Below, piece after piece: positions 52,354-61,241 of a stretch of 64,000 nt of DNA. The DNA comes from Opitutia bacterium (lineage in GTDB: Bacteria > Verrucomicrobiota > Verrucomicrobiia > Opitutales > Opitutaceae): positions 1-64,000 of the forward strand of contig CANJLB010000017.1 in NCBI GenBank assembly GCA_947475065.1, read 5' to 3'. Each line of letters begins with the position of its first letter. Position 1 is the first letter of the stretch. The notes under the pieces were generated by a model. The model was not told the origin of the DNA and made no database searches. It saw only the letters and a list, made by a program, of their open reading frames with translations. Both the position numbers and the translations under genes were made by a program.

Positions 52354-53739
52354 ATGCAATGCTCAGCCGGGCTCAAGTATCTCTTCGGTCAACGTGCGCC
52401 CATTCTTGAGGTCGCAATGTGGCGCGGGGCGTTTTGGGCCGGTGTGGCGCTGGTCTTGCTGACAGGTATCGCGCGGAATTACGACCAAACCTTCATTGTG
52501 GAGAGTCCGGTGCTCTGGCTCTTTGGTCCGCTCTTGTTTTCTTTTGTCTCCGGCTCGTGGCTTTACTTCGTAGTTTACGGTCTCTTTGCCCGACGTGAAA
52601 TGGTGGATGCGGGTGGAGTAAGACCAAAATTTTGGTCGGGATGGCGCTCCTTTATGGGGCTGTTCTGGCTGACGGCACCCATCGCGTGGCTCTATGCCAT
52701 CCCGGTTGAACGCTTCACCGATTCGTTCGCCGCAGTGAAGCTAAATCTCACCCTGCTCGCGCTGGTTTCGTTGTGGCGTGTGCTGCTGATGGCCCGGGTG
52801 ATGCAAGTGATCACATCGGCCCCGTTGATGATGACAATGGCATGGGTGCTCTTTGCCGCAGCCTTGGAGGTTTGCGTAGTTTATGTTTTTGACGGCGGAA
52901 TAGGCGGAATAGCGAGAAGCATCATGGTTGCGATGGGCGGGATGCGAAATTCGCCGGAGGAGGAAATGCTTCTCTCGGCAATGGGGACGGCATTTTCCGT
53001 GGCCTTGTGTACCGTGCCGATTTCGCTGATCATCGCATCGGGGTGGAGGCCGCGGCGGCCCTTGGGCGCGCTCCCGCAACCGCAGCTAGGCCCGATGCCG
53101 TGGCGGACGCTGGCTGCATGGGCGGCGTTCTGGGTGGCGGTCGCAATTGTGCCGCAACGGGAACTGGCGAATACCGTGACCGTGGAGCGCTTGCTTGCCG
53201 AGGGTAGGGGAAGGGCCGCGCTGGATTTTCTGGCGAGCCACCAGCCTTTGGATTTTGCGCCGGCACGGATGCTCCCGCCGAGGCCATACGAAAGGAATAT
53301 TTTTCTGGAATTGCCACCATTATTCGGTGCGGTACTGCCCTCGGACCCTGACTGGGTGCGGGCGCACTTGATGCAGCGGCTGGAATTGATGCAGATACAC
53401 TACGGGCCGGATGAGTGGCACCGCCTGAGTTATGAGGCTGCGTCGCAGGAACAAAAAACCCAGTTTATGGCCGACAGGATAAGGTGGATGGGGCCAGAAG
53501 CCGGCGGATTTTTGCAACTTTTGGACGGCTTGGAACGGATTCCGGAAGGCCGGTTATGGCTGGAAAAAAACCTGCTCTTTTTGGGTGCGGTGCGGGCAGC
53601 AAATATGGAAGCATCTCGCTATTTGCCTCGGAACAGCAAAACCGAAGCCGAGCAGGAGGCGGACCGATTGCTGCTCCTGCAGCGTCTCGATGAAATGGGT
53701 GTTACGGAGGGAAAGGCCGGCAACGGGTCGCCGCCATGA
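52354..53739 (+). CDS. Polytopic membrane protein of unknown function
   Basis: 461 residues with about six hydrophobic segments in the first 270 (for example AFWAGVALVLLTGI, WLFGPLLFSFVSGSWLYFVV and TLAAWAAFWVAVAIVP), then a soluble C-terminal domain from about residue 275 (ERLLAEGRGRAALDFLASHQ; DEWHRLSYEAASQEQKTQFM). I do not recognise a family. Its stop overlaps the start of the radical SAM gene as ATGA, so the two are translationally coupled and probably work together. Confidence 0.75.
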   Translation: MQCSAGLKYLFGQRAPILEVAMWRGAFWAGVALVLLTGIARNYDQTFIVESPVLWLFGPLLFSFVSGSWLYFVVYGLFARREMVDAGGVRPKFWSGWRSFMGLFWLTAPIAWLYAIPVERFTDSFAAVKLNLTLLALVSLWRVLLMARVMQVITSAPLMMTMAWVLFAAALEVCVVYVFDGGIGGIARSIMVAMGGMRNSPEEEMLLSAMGTAFSVALCTVPISLIIASGWRPRRPLGALPQPQLGPMPWRTLAAWAAFWVAVAIVPQRELANTVTVERLLAEGRGRAALDFLASHQPLDFAPARMLPPRPYERNIFLELPPLFGAVLPSDPDWVRAHLMQRLELMQIHYGPDEWHRLSYEAASQEQKTQFMADRIRWMGPEAGGFLQLLDGLERIPEGRLWLEKNLLFLGAVRAANMEASRYLPRNSKTEAEQEADRLLLLQRLDEMGVTEGKAGNGSPP

Positions 53740-55070
53740 AAATCGGCCTCATCGCCATGAGCGGGGTGCGGGTGCGAACGGCGGAGCTCGCTGCCTTGGG
53801 CGTGACCTTACCGGGATTTATCCGACGGGGAAAGGTCATCGCCTCGCTACCGAGCCTAGGGCTGCTGACGATCGCGGGCCTGACCCCGCCGCATCATGAG
53901 GTGAGCTATATTGAGATAGATGATCTGCCAGATTTGCAGTCGTTGCCGGATTTTGACTTGGTGGCCATTTCTTGCCTCACCGCCTCTGTTATGGACGCCT
54001 ACAAGGTTGCCAACGCTTATCGTGCGCGTGGGATCCGTGTTGTCATGGGCGGGCTGCATGTGAGCAGCCTGCCGGAGGAGGCGTTGGGACACTGCGACGC
54101 CGTGGTGATCGGCGGCGCGGAGAACGCGTGGCCTCAACTGGTGGCGGACGCGGAACGGAGCAGGCTCCAACGATGTTATCATGGAGCGACGGCGGGGGTG
54201 TTTGAACCGTCAAACTATGCGCGACCGCGTTTTGATTTGATCAAGGGGCGACCTTACAATCGGGCCACGATCCAGACTTCGCGCGGCTGCCCGCGCGGCT
54301 GCGAGTTTTGCGCCGCCAGCCCACTCATCACCCGCCACTTTAACCAAAAGCCTGTCGGGCTGGTAATGGAGGAAATTCAATCCCTTCGCCGTGAGTTTCC
54401 TGAGCCATTTGTGGAGTTGGCGGATGACAACACGTTTCTCAACAAAGCTTGGGGGCGCGAGTTTCTCCGGGCACTGATTCCTGAGCGGCTGCGTTGGTTC
54501 ACTGAAACCGATGCTTCCGTGGCGGACAATCCGGAGCTGTGCGACTTGATCGCGGAATCCGGCTGTCGGCAGCTTTTAATCGGCTTTGAAAGCCCGCGCG
54601 CAGCGGATCTGGGGGAGATTGATCCTTTGGGCTGGAAACAGAAAATCGCCTCCCGGGCGCATCGGGTCGTGGACACGCTCCAATCGCGTGGTGTGAGCGT
54701 GAACGGCTGTTTCATCCTTGGCCTCGATCATCACACGCCGGAGATATTTCCTGTGATCAGGGATTTTGTGCTCTCTTCCGGTCTGGCCGAAGTGCAACTG
54801 ACGGTGCTGACCCCGTTCCCCGGGAGCAGCCTCTATGGACGGCTGGAGCGGGAGGAGCGGTTGCTGGGCAGGCAATTCTGGGAGCGCTGTACGCTCTTTG
54901 ATGTGAATTACCGTCCCGCGCGCATGACTGTGGAGGAATTGGAGAGCGGTTTGCGCTGGCTGTTCACGGAGCTGTATTCGGTCGAAGCGACGGAACAGCG
55001 CAGACGGACGTTTGCGCGGATGTCCCGGCAACGCGGAGAGGTTTCCATGCAAACCTCGTTGGAGCCATAA
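53736..55070 (+). CDS. B12-binding-domain radical SAM protein
   Basis: 444 residues. The N-terminal cobalamin-binding-like fold (LPDFDLVAISCLTASVMDAY; RVVMGGLHVSSLPEEAL; VVIGGAENAWPQLV) precedes a radical SAM domain with the cluster motif CPRGCEFC (TSRGCPRGCEFCAAS). Further SAM-barrel strands are VELADDNTFLNK, LIGFESPR and GCFILGLDHHTPE. A C-terminal 70-residue region follows. Class B radical SAM enzymes typically carry out methylations or ring formation. The substrate is unknown. It is coupled by ATGA to the upstream membrane protein. Confidence 0.9.
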   Translation: MKIGLIAMSGVRVRTAELAALGVTLPGFIRRGKVIASLPSLGLLTIAGLTPPHHEVSYIEIDDLPDLQSLPDFDLVAISCLTASVMDAYKVANAYRARGIRVVMGGLHVSSLPEEALGHCDAVVIGGAENAWPQLVADAERSRLQRCYHGATAGVFEPSNYARPRFDLIKGRPYNRATIQTSRGCPRGCEFCAASPLITRHFNQKPVGLVMEEIQSLRREFPEPFVELADDNTFLNKAWGREFLRALIPERLRWFTETDASVADNPELCDLIAESGCRQLLIGFESPRAADLGEIDPLGWKQKIASRAHRVVDTLQSRGVSVNGCFILGLDHHTPEIFPVIRDFVLSSGLAEVQLTVLTPFPGSSLYGRLEREERLLGRQFWERCTLFDVNYRPARMTVEELESGLRWLFTELYSVEATEQRRRTFARMSRQRGEVSMQTSLEP

Positions 55071-55171
55071 TGGCATAAGTCGGCGCACCACCATTGCCTG
55101 GGATTTCAAACGCAGGTGACTGCGTTCCACCATTGCCGCCCAGCACGCAGCCCTCACGGTGGTGCTACTGC

Positions 55172-56050
55172 ATGACCCAGCTCGCCACCATCCTCACCCA
55201 TCCCGGCAGCGCCCATAAGGACGAGCTGCTCGCGTGCAGCGTCCTCCTCGCGTTGCACCCTGTGCCGATCGTCCGCCGCGAGCCGACCCCCGCCGACCTC
55301 GCCGACCCCGCCACCGCCGTCGTGGACGTGGGCGGCCGGCACGAGCCGGCCCTCGGCAACTTCGACCATCATCAGCTGCCCAAGGACGTCCCGCCTACCT
55401 GTTCGCTCTCACTCGTACTTCAGCACCTCGGCCTATATGACGACGCCCGGCAATTTTGCGACTGGCTTGAGCCCGCCGAATGGTTCGACTGCCGCGGCCT
55501 GATCACCACTGCCAAATGGCTCGGCGCCACACCCGCCACGTTCTCCCGGCTCACGTCGCCCGTGGACATCACCCTGCTGCGCCGTTTTGCCCTCGCGACC
55601 CGGCTTGAGCCCGACCAGCCCCTCTGGGAGGTGATGCGCATGGTCGGCGAGGACCTGCTCGACTATGTGCGAACGCTGCGCGCGCGCCTCGATTTTATCG
55701 GACAACACGCGCAAATCTGGACGCTGGATCTCGCCGGCTCGCCGGCAAAAATCCTGTTTCTTCCACGCACCGATCCGCTGCCCGACGACCCCTCCATGGG
55801 CATCGAGCGCTACATCGAGCAACGCGGCCTCGCCGCCGAAGTCGTGGGCACTGTGAGTCCCGACCGCCGCAGCGCCGGCTACGGACTCTCGCGTTACCGG
55901 GACAACGTGCGGCTCGACTTCACCCACATCGCCGACCGCCCTGGCGTCCACTTCGCGCACGCGCGCGGCTTCGTGGCCAAGACTTCGCTCAGCGAAATCG
56001 GCCAGCTGCAAGACTTGGTCGCCCGCGCCGGGGTGCCGATCGCCGCATGA
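55172..56050 (+). CDS. MYG1-family metal-dependent protein hydrolase-like
   Basis: 292 residues, resembling the MYG1/UPF0160 family of predicted DHH-like metallo-phosphoesterases/exonucleases. Metal motifs are HPGSAHKDELLACSVLL near the N-terminus, AVVDVGGRHEP and LGNFDHHQLP. A later part holds SMGIERYIEQRG and the C-terminal VHFAHARGFVAKT, where the family has its conserved His. The start ATG 55172 gives MTQLATILTHPG. It is followed nine bases later by the DUF2293 gene and then rlmN, suggesting one operon. Confidence 0.85.
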   Translation: MTQLATILTHPGSAHKDELLACSVLLALHPVPIVRREPTPADLADPATAVVDVGGRHEPALGNFDHHQLPKDVPPTCSLSLVLQHLGLYDDARQFCDWLEPAEWFDCRGLITTAKWLGATPATFSRLTSPVDITLLRRFALATRLEPDQPLWEVMRMVGEDLLDYVRTLRARLDFIGQHAQIWTLDLAGSPAKILFLPRTDPLPDDPSMGIERYIEQRGLAAEVVGTVSPDRRSAGYGLSRYRDNVRLDFTHIADRPGVHFAHARGFVAKTSLSEIGQLQDLVARAGVPIAA

Positions 56051-56059
56051 TTTTTCCGC

Positions 56060-56755
56060 GTGCCCACGCCAACCCGCGAAGTCCGCCCGTTCAACCTTCC
56101 GCGCAAGGTCCTCGCCGACGGCGTGGTCCTCGCAGTGCCGCCCGGCTGGGACTTGCTCCGGCCCGGCGATGCCGCACTCAGCCGCCGCATCAAGGCCGAC
56201 GGGCCGACGTGGACCGTGATCGAGCTAAAGGGCCGCAAGCGTTTCTCCCACGGCATCTGGGCGCCCGCCGAGCGCATCGCCGCGCTCCGGTCCAAGCTCG
56301 CTGCGGAGCGCGAGGAACCGTCCTACCAGCGCAAGCTCGACTCCGCCCGAGCCCGCCGCGCCGCTGCCGAGGAGGTTTACGCCGAGGATTTTCGCGGCGC
56401 TGTGCTGGCCTTTCTTGCGTTTCATTCAGACTACCACGACCACGCCGCCGCCATGGCCACACGCATCGCGACCCACGCCACGCCCGTCGGCAGCGGGACC
56501 GTCGCCCGCACCCAACGCATTCCCATCGAGCAGCGCGCTGAGGCGGCAACCATTGCTTGGATGCGCCACCAGACCACCGGCTACGACCACATGACGATCC
56601 CACGCGAGCGCGGCCGCCGTCGCGAGGTGCGCCGCCAGCTCGCCGCGCGCTCAAAGCAACTTCTCGCGCTCTACCGCGCCGGCCACCCCATTGATTTCCC
56701 GCGCTGCCCGCTGCACGCCGCGCTGCTGAACGCACCCACCCCCCACATTTGCTGA
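56060..56755 (+). CDS. DUF2293 domain protein
   Basis: 231 residues starting at GTG. The C-terminal half fits DUF2293: EQRAEAATIAWMRHQTTGYD followed by RGRRREVRRQLAARS. The middle region (RARRAAAEEVYAEDFRGAVL) is helical. Function is unknown; it is small, basic and cytoplasmic. It lies nine bases after the MYG1-like gene and six bases before the chosen rlmN start. Confidence 0.82.
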   Translation: MPTPTREVRPFNLPRKVLADGVVLAVPPGWDLLRPGDAALSRRIKADGPTWTVIELKGRKRFSHGIWAPAERIAALRSKLAAEREEPSYQRKLDSARARRAAAEEVYAEDFRGAVLAFLAFHSDYHDHAAAMATRIATHATPVGSGTVARTQRIPIEQRAEAATIAWMRHQTTGYDHMTIPRERGRRREVRRQLAARSKQLLALYRAGHPIDFPRCPLHAALLNAPTPHIC

Positions 56756-56760
56756 CCGTT

Positions 56761-57855
56761 ATGCAACTATCTGAACAGGGACGGCAACCATTGGCCACCG
56801 GCTCTATGTTTCACACACTGACCGACTTTGATCCCGCCGCCCTTGCGCAGCGATTCGCAGGCTGGGGCTTCAAGCCCAGCCATGCGGCGCGGGTGCTGCG
56901 GGCGTTTTATTCGGGTGATGATCTCGCGACCGCCGCTTGGCACGGGTTGCCGCACGGACTCGTGGAGAAATTGCGCGCGGAGTTCCCCGCAGGCGCGGCA
57001 ACGCTGGCGGCGCGGCAGGTGGCCGGCGATGGCACGACCAAGCTGCTGCTCCGCCTTGGCGATGGACGCACGGTCGAGTCTGTGCTCATGCCGGACTTCC
57101 GCGCGGACCGTGCCGCCGGCTGCCTCTCGTCACAAGTCGGCTGTGCGATGGGCTGCGATTTTTGCGCCACAACCAAGACCGGTTTTGAACGCAATCTCAC
57201 CGCCGGTGAAATCGTGGAGCAGTTTCTGGCCCTGCGGCGTGAGGCTCTCGCCATCGGCCGCAGGCTCCAGACCGTCGTCTTCATGGGCATGGGCGAGCCG
57301 TTGCTCAACCTCACCGCCGTGCTCGAGGCCGTGCGCCGGCTCGCGGACAACTCTCTGGGCGCGCTTGGCTGGCGGCAGATCACCGTCTCCACCGTGGGCA
57401 TCGTGCCGGGCATGGACGCGCTCACCGCCACGGGGCTGAACCTGCACCTTGCCGTCTCGCTGCACGCGCCCGACGACGCCACCCGTGCACGGCTGTTGCC
57501 GATGGGGAAACGCTTTCCGATTGCCGACATCCTCGCCGCCGCCGACCGGTTCCAAGCGCGGCGCGGCCGGCCGGTGACCATCCAGTATTGCCTGCTCGCC
57601 GGGGTGAACGACACGCCGGAACAGGCCCGCCAGCTCGCCGCTCTGCTTGGCCCTCGCCGGATGCACGTCAATCTCCTGCGGTACAACCCGACCGGCCTGA
57701 GCCTGCGTGGCATCGCCTACGAGCCGGCGTCGGACGCGACGGCCGACGCCTTCCTCGCCGAGCTGCGCGCGCGCAACGTGGTCGCCCATTTTCGCCGTTC
57801 ACGCGGCCCCGACATCGCCGCCGCCTGCGGCCAGTTGCGCGAGCGCGTGGCGTAG
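56761..57855 (+). CDS. rlmN: 23S rRNA (adenine(2503)-C2)-methyltransferase RlmN
   Basis: About 364 residues. The radical SAM cluster motif is CAMGCDFCATT, preceded by SSQVG, and the family pattern continues with VVFMGMGEPLLN, VSTVGIVPGM, LAVSLHAP and IQYCLLAGVND. The catalytic Cys is near the C-terminus in DIAAACGQLR. RlmN methylates A2503 of 23S rRNA (and A37 in some tRNAs). In-frame starts are TTG 56749, ATG 56761 and ATG 56806; I take 56761 but 56806 gives a length closer to the family. It probably belongs to the MYG1-DUF2293-rlmN operon. Confidence 0.94.
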   Translation: MQLSEQGRQPLATGSMFHTLTDFDPAALAQRFAGWGFKPSHAARVLRAFYSGDDLATAAWHGLPHGLVEKLRAEFPAGAATLAARQVAGDGTTKLLLRLGDGRTVESVLMPDFRADRAAGCLSSQVGCAMGCDFCATTKTGFERNLTAGEIVEQFLALRREALAIGRRLQTVVFMGMGEPLLNLTAVLEAVRRLADNSLGALGWRQITVSTVGIVPGMDALTATGLNLHLAVSLHAPDDATRARLLPMGKRFPIADILAAADRFQARRGRPVTIQYCLLAGVNDTPEQARQLAALLGPRRMHVNLLRYNPTGLSLRGIAYEPASDATADAFLAELRARNVVAHFRRSRGPDIAAACGQLRERVA

Positions 57856-57956
57856 GCGGGGTGGGTCCCTGGTTCAGGCGTAAGCACGGGCGTATGTCCA
57901 TTGCTGGATGCAATATTGTGTGGCGATGGGGAGATTCGTCAGGAATCTCACCCGGC

Positions 57957-58691
57957 ATGGGTCTTTCCTCCTGGGAACTGCTGCTGGCGGTGGTGGGCGC
58001 GCTGTTTGTCGGCGTGTCAAAGACCGGCGTGGGCGGGGTGGGCGTGCTGGCCTCGGCGCTGTTCGCCGTGCTCATGCCGGCGAAGCAGTCGGCGGGGTTT
58101 GTGCTCCCGATGCTGGTGTTTGGCGACCTCGTGGCAGTGGCGTCCTACCGGCGGCACGCGGTGTGGGCCCACGTTGGCCGGATGTTTCCGTGGACGGCGG
58201 CGGGTATCCTGCTCGGCTGGTTCGCCATGGGCCGGATAGACGACCGGCAGGCCAAGCTGCTCATCGGCACGCTGGTGCTCGGGCTGACGGCGTTGCAGGT
58301 GGCGCGGCGGCACCTGGGTACGGATGGCGCGGCCCCAGGTGCATGGTTCGCGCCGGTGGTCGGGGTACTGGCGGGCTTCACAACGCTTGTGGCCAATGCG
58401 GCCGGCGCGCTCATGGCGGTTTATCTGCTGGCGATGCGGTTGCCAAAACTGGAGTTCGTCGGCACGGCGGCGGTATTTTTCCTGCTGGTGAATCTTTTCA
58501 AAGTGCCGTTCATGGTGAATCTCGGGCTGCTCACGACGGAGAGCCTTTCGTTCAACCTGCTACTCGCGCCGGCGGTGTTCCTCGGCACACTGGGCGGGCG
58601 GTGGTTGCTGCCCCGGCTGAAGCAGCGGACGTTTGAGGATGTCACGCTCGCGCTTGGCGCGCTGGCGGGCCTATACCTTTTGCTTAAATAA
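57957..58691 (+). CDS. TauE/SafE family sulfite/anion exporter
   Basis: 244 residues, about eight hydrophobic segments in two repeats. The first repeat has ALFVGVSKTGVGGVGVLASA and VLPMLVFGDLVAVASYRR. The second has VVGVLAGFTTLVANAAGAL and KLEFVGTAAVFFLLVNLFKV. Proteins of this family export sulfite, sulfoacetate or related organosulfur anions. The start ATG 57957 gives MGLSSWELLLAV. It precedes ruvC by four bases, so the two are co-transcribed. Confidence 0.9.
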   Translation: MGLSSWELLLAVVGALFVGVSKTGVGGVGVLASALFAVLMPAKQSAGFVLPMLVFGDLVAVASYRRHAVWAHVGRMFPWTAAGILLGWFAMGRIDDRQAKLLIGTLVLGLTALQVARRHLGTDGAAPGAWFAPVVGVLAGFTTLVANAAGALMAVYLLAMRLPKLEFVGTAAVFFLLVNLFKVPFMVNLGLLTTESLSFNLLLAPAVFLGTLGGRWLLPRLKQRTFEDVTLALGALAGLYLLLK

Positions 58692-58695
58692 ATAC

Positions 58696-59295
58696 ATGGC
58701 GCGCATGACTGTCAGGCAAATGTGGAAGGCGAAGCTCGAGGGCCGGCTCGCGCCGGCACCGCGCGCGTCCGGCGGCCCGCTCTCCCGCCCGGCCACCCCC
58801 GCGCTGCGCATGGCGTTCGCCGGCCGCGTGCTCGGCATTGATCCGTCGCTACGCGGCACGGGGCTGGCACTGGTCGAGTTCACGCCGGGCCGCGTGCCGG
58901 TGTTGCTGCGGTGCCAGACGGTGCGTGTCCCGGCGAAGCATCCGATGGCCTTCGCGCTGGCGGAGATCCATCGTGCCGTCACGGCGTTTCTCGCCGGGAC
59001 GGAGGTGCGGCACGTTGCGCTGGAGCAGACGATCTTCGTGCAAAACTTTCAGGTTGCCCAGATCCTCGGGGCGGCGCGCGGCGCGGCGATGGCGGCGGCG
59101 GCGCTGCACACCCTCGAGGTTTTCGAGTATCCGCCGCTCCGGGTGAAGCAGGCTGTCGTCGGTGCGGGCCGGGCCAGCAAGGAGCAGATGGCGCGCACCG
59201 TGATGGCGCTTCTCGGCCACGGCCGGCCGCTCGCGAGCGACGAGGCCGACGCCGCCGGCGTCGCCCTCTGCCATGCGTTCACCTGGCGGGGATGA
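58696..59295 (+). CDS. ruvC: Crossover junction endodeoxyribonuclease RuvC
   Basis: 199 residues. RuvC resolves Holliday junctions with RuvAB. The catalytic acidic residues are in VLGIDPSLRGTG, ALEQTIFVQNFQ and SDEADAAGVALCHAF. A 45-residue N-terminal extension (VRQMWKAKLEGRLAPAP) precedes the usual start. ATG 58696 is used here, but ATG 58810 (MAFAGRVLGIDP) would give a core-length protein. I recall a similar extension in related Opitutaceae but cannot verify it. Confidence 0.92.
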   Translation: MARMTVRQMWKAKLEGRLAPAPRASGGPLSRPATPALRMAFAGRVLGIDPSLRGTGLALVEFTPGRVPVLLRCQTVRVPAKHPMAFALAEIHRAVTAFLAGTEVRHVALEQTIFVQNFQVAQILGAARGAAMAAAALHTLEVFEYPPLRVKQAVVGAGRASKEQMARTVMALLGHGRPLASDEADAAGVALCHAFTWRG

Positions 59296-59346
59296 GGGCT
59301 GAACGCTAAGCCGGTCTCTGTCCGGCCTTCTGCGTTTGGGGCACGA

Positions 59347-61062
59347 TCACCCGCATGCCGGTTTTGCCCCACGCCGCACCGCTAACCATGCCGCCGTGGC
59401 CAGCGCGGCGCATGCGGCGACAAACCAGTCGCCATGTTCTGTATAAAAACTTTGCCGGCCAATCCAGCGCGAGTCGCGCGTGACATCGGCCGCCGCCGTG
59501 CCGCGAAAATATACGCTGGCTGATGCGGCCGGGCCAGCATCCGGTGCCGCCGGGCCGGCGTTCACGTTGCCCGCCGCGTCGCGCGTGAGCACGGCGCGGA
59601 TGATGCCGAACTCGTCAATCCATCCGCTCCAGCCGGCATTGCCGTCGCGCAGCACCGGGCGGCGGGACTCAACTGCGCGCAGCACGCTGTGCGCCGCATG
59701 CTGGTAGGCCATGCCGCCCTCGCCATACCAGGCGTTGTTCGTATGCACGACCAGCACGTCGGCGCCGGCTTGCACGCTCGCCCGTGCCAAGGCGGGAAAA
59801 ATGTCCTCGTAGCAGATGAGTGTGCCGGCCTTGAGCGCGGAATCGGCCGGTTGCCCCGGCAGATGCACGGCGAGCGGCGTGGCGTTTTCGCCGCGCCCAA
59901 AGTCGTCGCCGATCGGGACAAATTTCCCCAGCCACCCGAACAGCGGGCGCAGCGGGACGTATTCGCCGAACGGGACCAGCTTCCGCTTTGCGTAGATGCG
60001 CTCCTGCATGCCCGCCACCGGATCCACGACAAAGGCGGCATTGAGCCATTCGGCCGTCTCGGAGCGTCCGTCCGGGCCCGGCAGGATGGCGATGGAGCCG
60101 AGCACCAGCGGGGCGCCTGCGTCGCGCCCGAGCTTTTCGACGCGCGAGCGCAGCTCCGGCTCGGCATTCAGCGGCAGCGGAGTCGTCGCCTCTGGCCAGA
60201 GGATCAGGCCGGGCTTGAGCGCGGCAGCCTGGCGGGTCACCTCGTCGAGCACCGCGAGGATTTCGTCGCGCTTGGAGGCATCCCATTTCACTTCCTGCGG
60301 GATGGCCGGCTGGACAAAGGCCACCCGCGCCAGCGGCACCGCGTAGGGGGCACGGTTGACGGCCTCGCCCAGGTGCACGCCGAGGCAGGTGAGCAACAGC
60401 GCCAGCGCTGTCAGAAACTCCGGACTGCGGCGCCACAGCCCGCGCTTGTTTTCAAACCACAGCCGGTGCGCGTAGGCCGCGAGGCCGAGGTTCATCGCCA
60501 CCAGCGTGAACGACACTCCCCCCGCACCCGTGTAGGCCGCCACCTGCAGGATTGCCGCCCGCTGCCACTGGCTCGCCGCGAGCGGCAGCCATGGAAACCC
60601 GCCGAGCAGCCATGTGCGCCCCCACTCGTTGACCGTCCACAGCCCGGCCAGCCCGAGGATCGCCAGCACGCGCAGCGGTGCCGCCCGCCCCGGCAGCCGT
60701 GGCAGTGTCCACCACAGCGCGAGGAACCATGCGCCTACCCAGAGGCCGGCAAACGGCCCGAGCAAAAGCATCCCGCCCCAGGTCACGTGCCGGAGCCAGC
60801 CGAGGATCAGCGTCCATGCCACCGCCTGTGCGCCGAGCACCGTGCCTGCAAACCTCCAAAATCCCGGCCGCCGGTAGGCCCACAACGCGGCGGGCGCGGC
60901 CAAAAAATACGCGCACTCGGGTGTTTGGAAGGGCGGAAACGCGAGCACCGTCATCACGAGAGTTAGCACAAACACCGCCCCGGCCCAGAGCGTTTCCGCG
61001 TGCTGCCGCCAGAACGGCGGTGGCCCGTCGCTGAGTTCATCGGCAAAAACTTCTTCTGGCAT
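59347..61062 (-). CDS. lnt: Apolipoprotein N-acyltransferase
   Basis: 571 residues. Eight or so hydrophobic segments surround a carbon-nitrogen hydrolase domain. The catalytic triad is Glu in LILWPEATTP, Lys in YAKRKLVPFGEY and Cys in GTLICYEDIFP. Lnt adds the third acyl chain to lipoproteins in the inner membrane of Gram-negative bacteria, consistent with an outer-membrane-bearing organism. I chose ATG 61062 (MPEEVFADEL). It is followed on its 5' side by the hairpin cluster near 61150-61240. Confidence 0.93.
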   Translation of the reverse strand: MPEEVFADELSDGPPPFWRQHAETLWAGAVFVLTLVMTVLAFPPFQTPECAYFLAAPAALWAYRRPGFWRFAGTVLGAQAVAWTLILGWLRHVTWGGMLLLGPFAGLWVGAWFLALWWTLPRLPGRAAPLRVLAILGLAGLWTVNEWGRTWLLGGFPWLPLAASQWQRAAILQVAAYTGAGGVSFTLVAMNLGLAAYAHRLWFENKRGLWRRSPEFLTALALLLTCLGVHLGEAVNRAPYAVPLARVAFVQPAIPQEVKWDASKRDEILAVLDEVTRQAAALKPGLILWPEATTPLPLNAEPELRSRVEKLGRDAGAPLVLGSIAILPGPDGRSETAEWLNAAFVVDPVAGMQERIYAKRKLVPFGEYVPLRPLFGWLGKFVPIGDDFGRGENATPLAVHLPGQPADSALKAGTLICYEDIFPALARASVQAGADVLVVHTNNAWYGEGGMAYQHAAHSVLRAVESRRPVLRDGNAGWSGWIDEFGIIRAVLTRDAAGNVNAGPAAPDAGPAASASVYFRGTAAADVTRDSRWIGRQSFYTEHGDWFVAACAALATAAWLAVRRGAKPACG

Positions 61063-61151
61063 CGCGGCGACACTGGCGCGATCCGGTCTTCGCACTCAAG
61101 GTAGTTCGCTCGTCGGCAGAGGCCGATGTTCCGGATGAAGTGGCGTCAAGG

Positions 61152-61241
61152 CGGGATGCCCGCCTGCCCGAGAACCAGTGGACTGGTGCCCGGCTCGGGA
61201 GAGCCGGGACGATCCTCCCGCCTCTCGCGAGGCGGGCTACG
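61152..61241. repeat. Cluster of short inverted repeats (REP-like)
   Basis: Back-to-back palindromes occur between the lnt start and the miaA stop: ggcgggatgcccgcc, then ccagtggactgg, cccggctcgggagagccggg and cccgcctctcgcgaggcggg. The right edge reads gggctacg, like the hairpins at 16825 and 31315. Confidence 0.75.

Noticed and set aside
61152-61241. Rho-independent terminator for miaA
   Set aside because: Several palindromes are present but none is followed by a T-tract in the miaA direction; the stop codon itself lies in the last one, so a REP-like repeat is the better reading.
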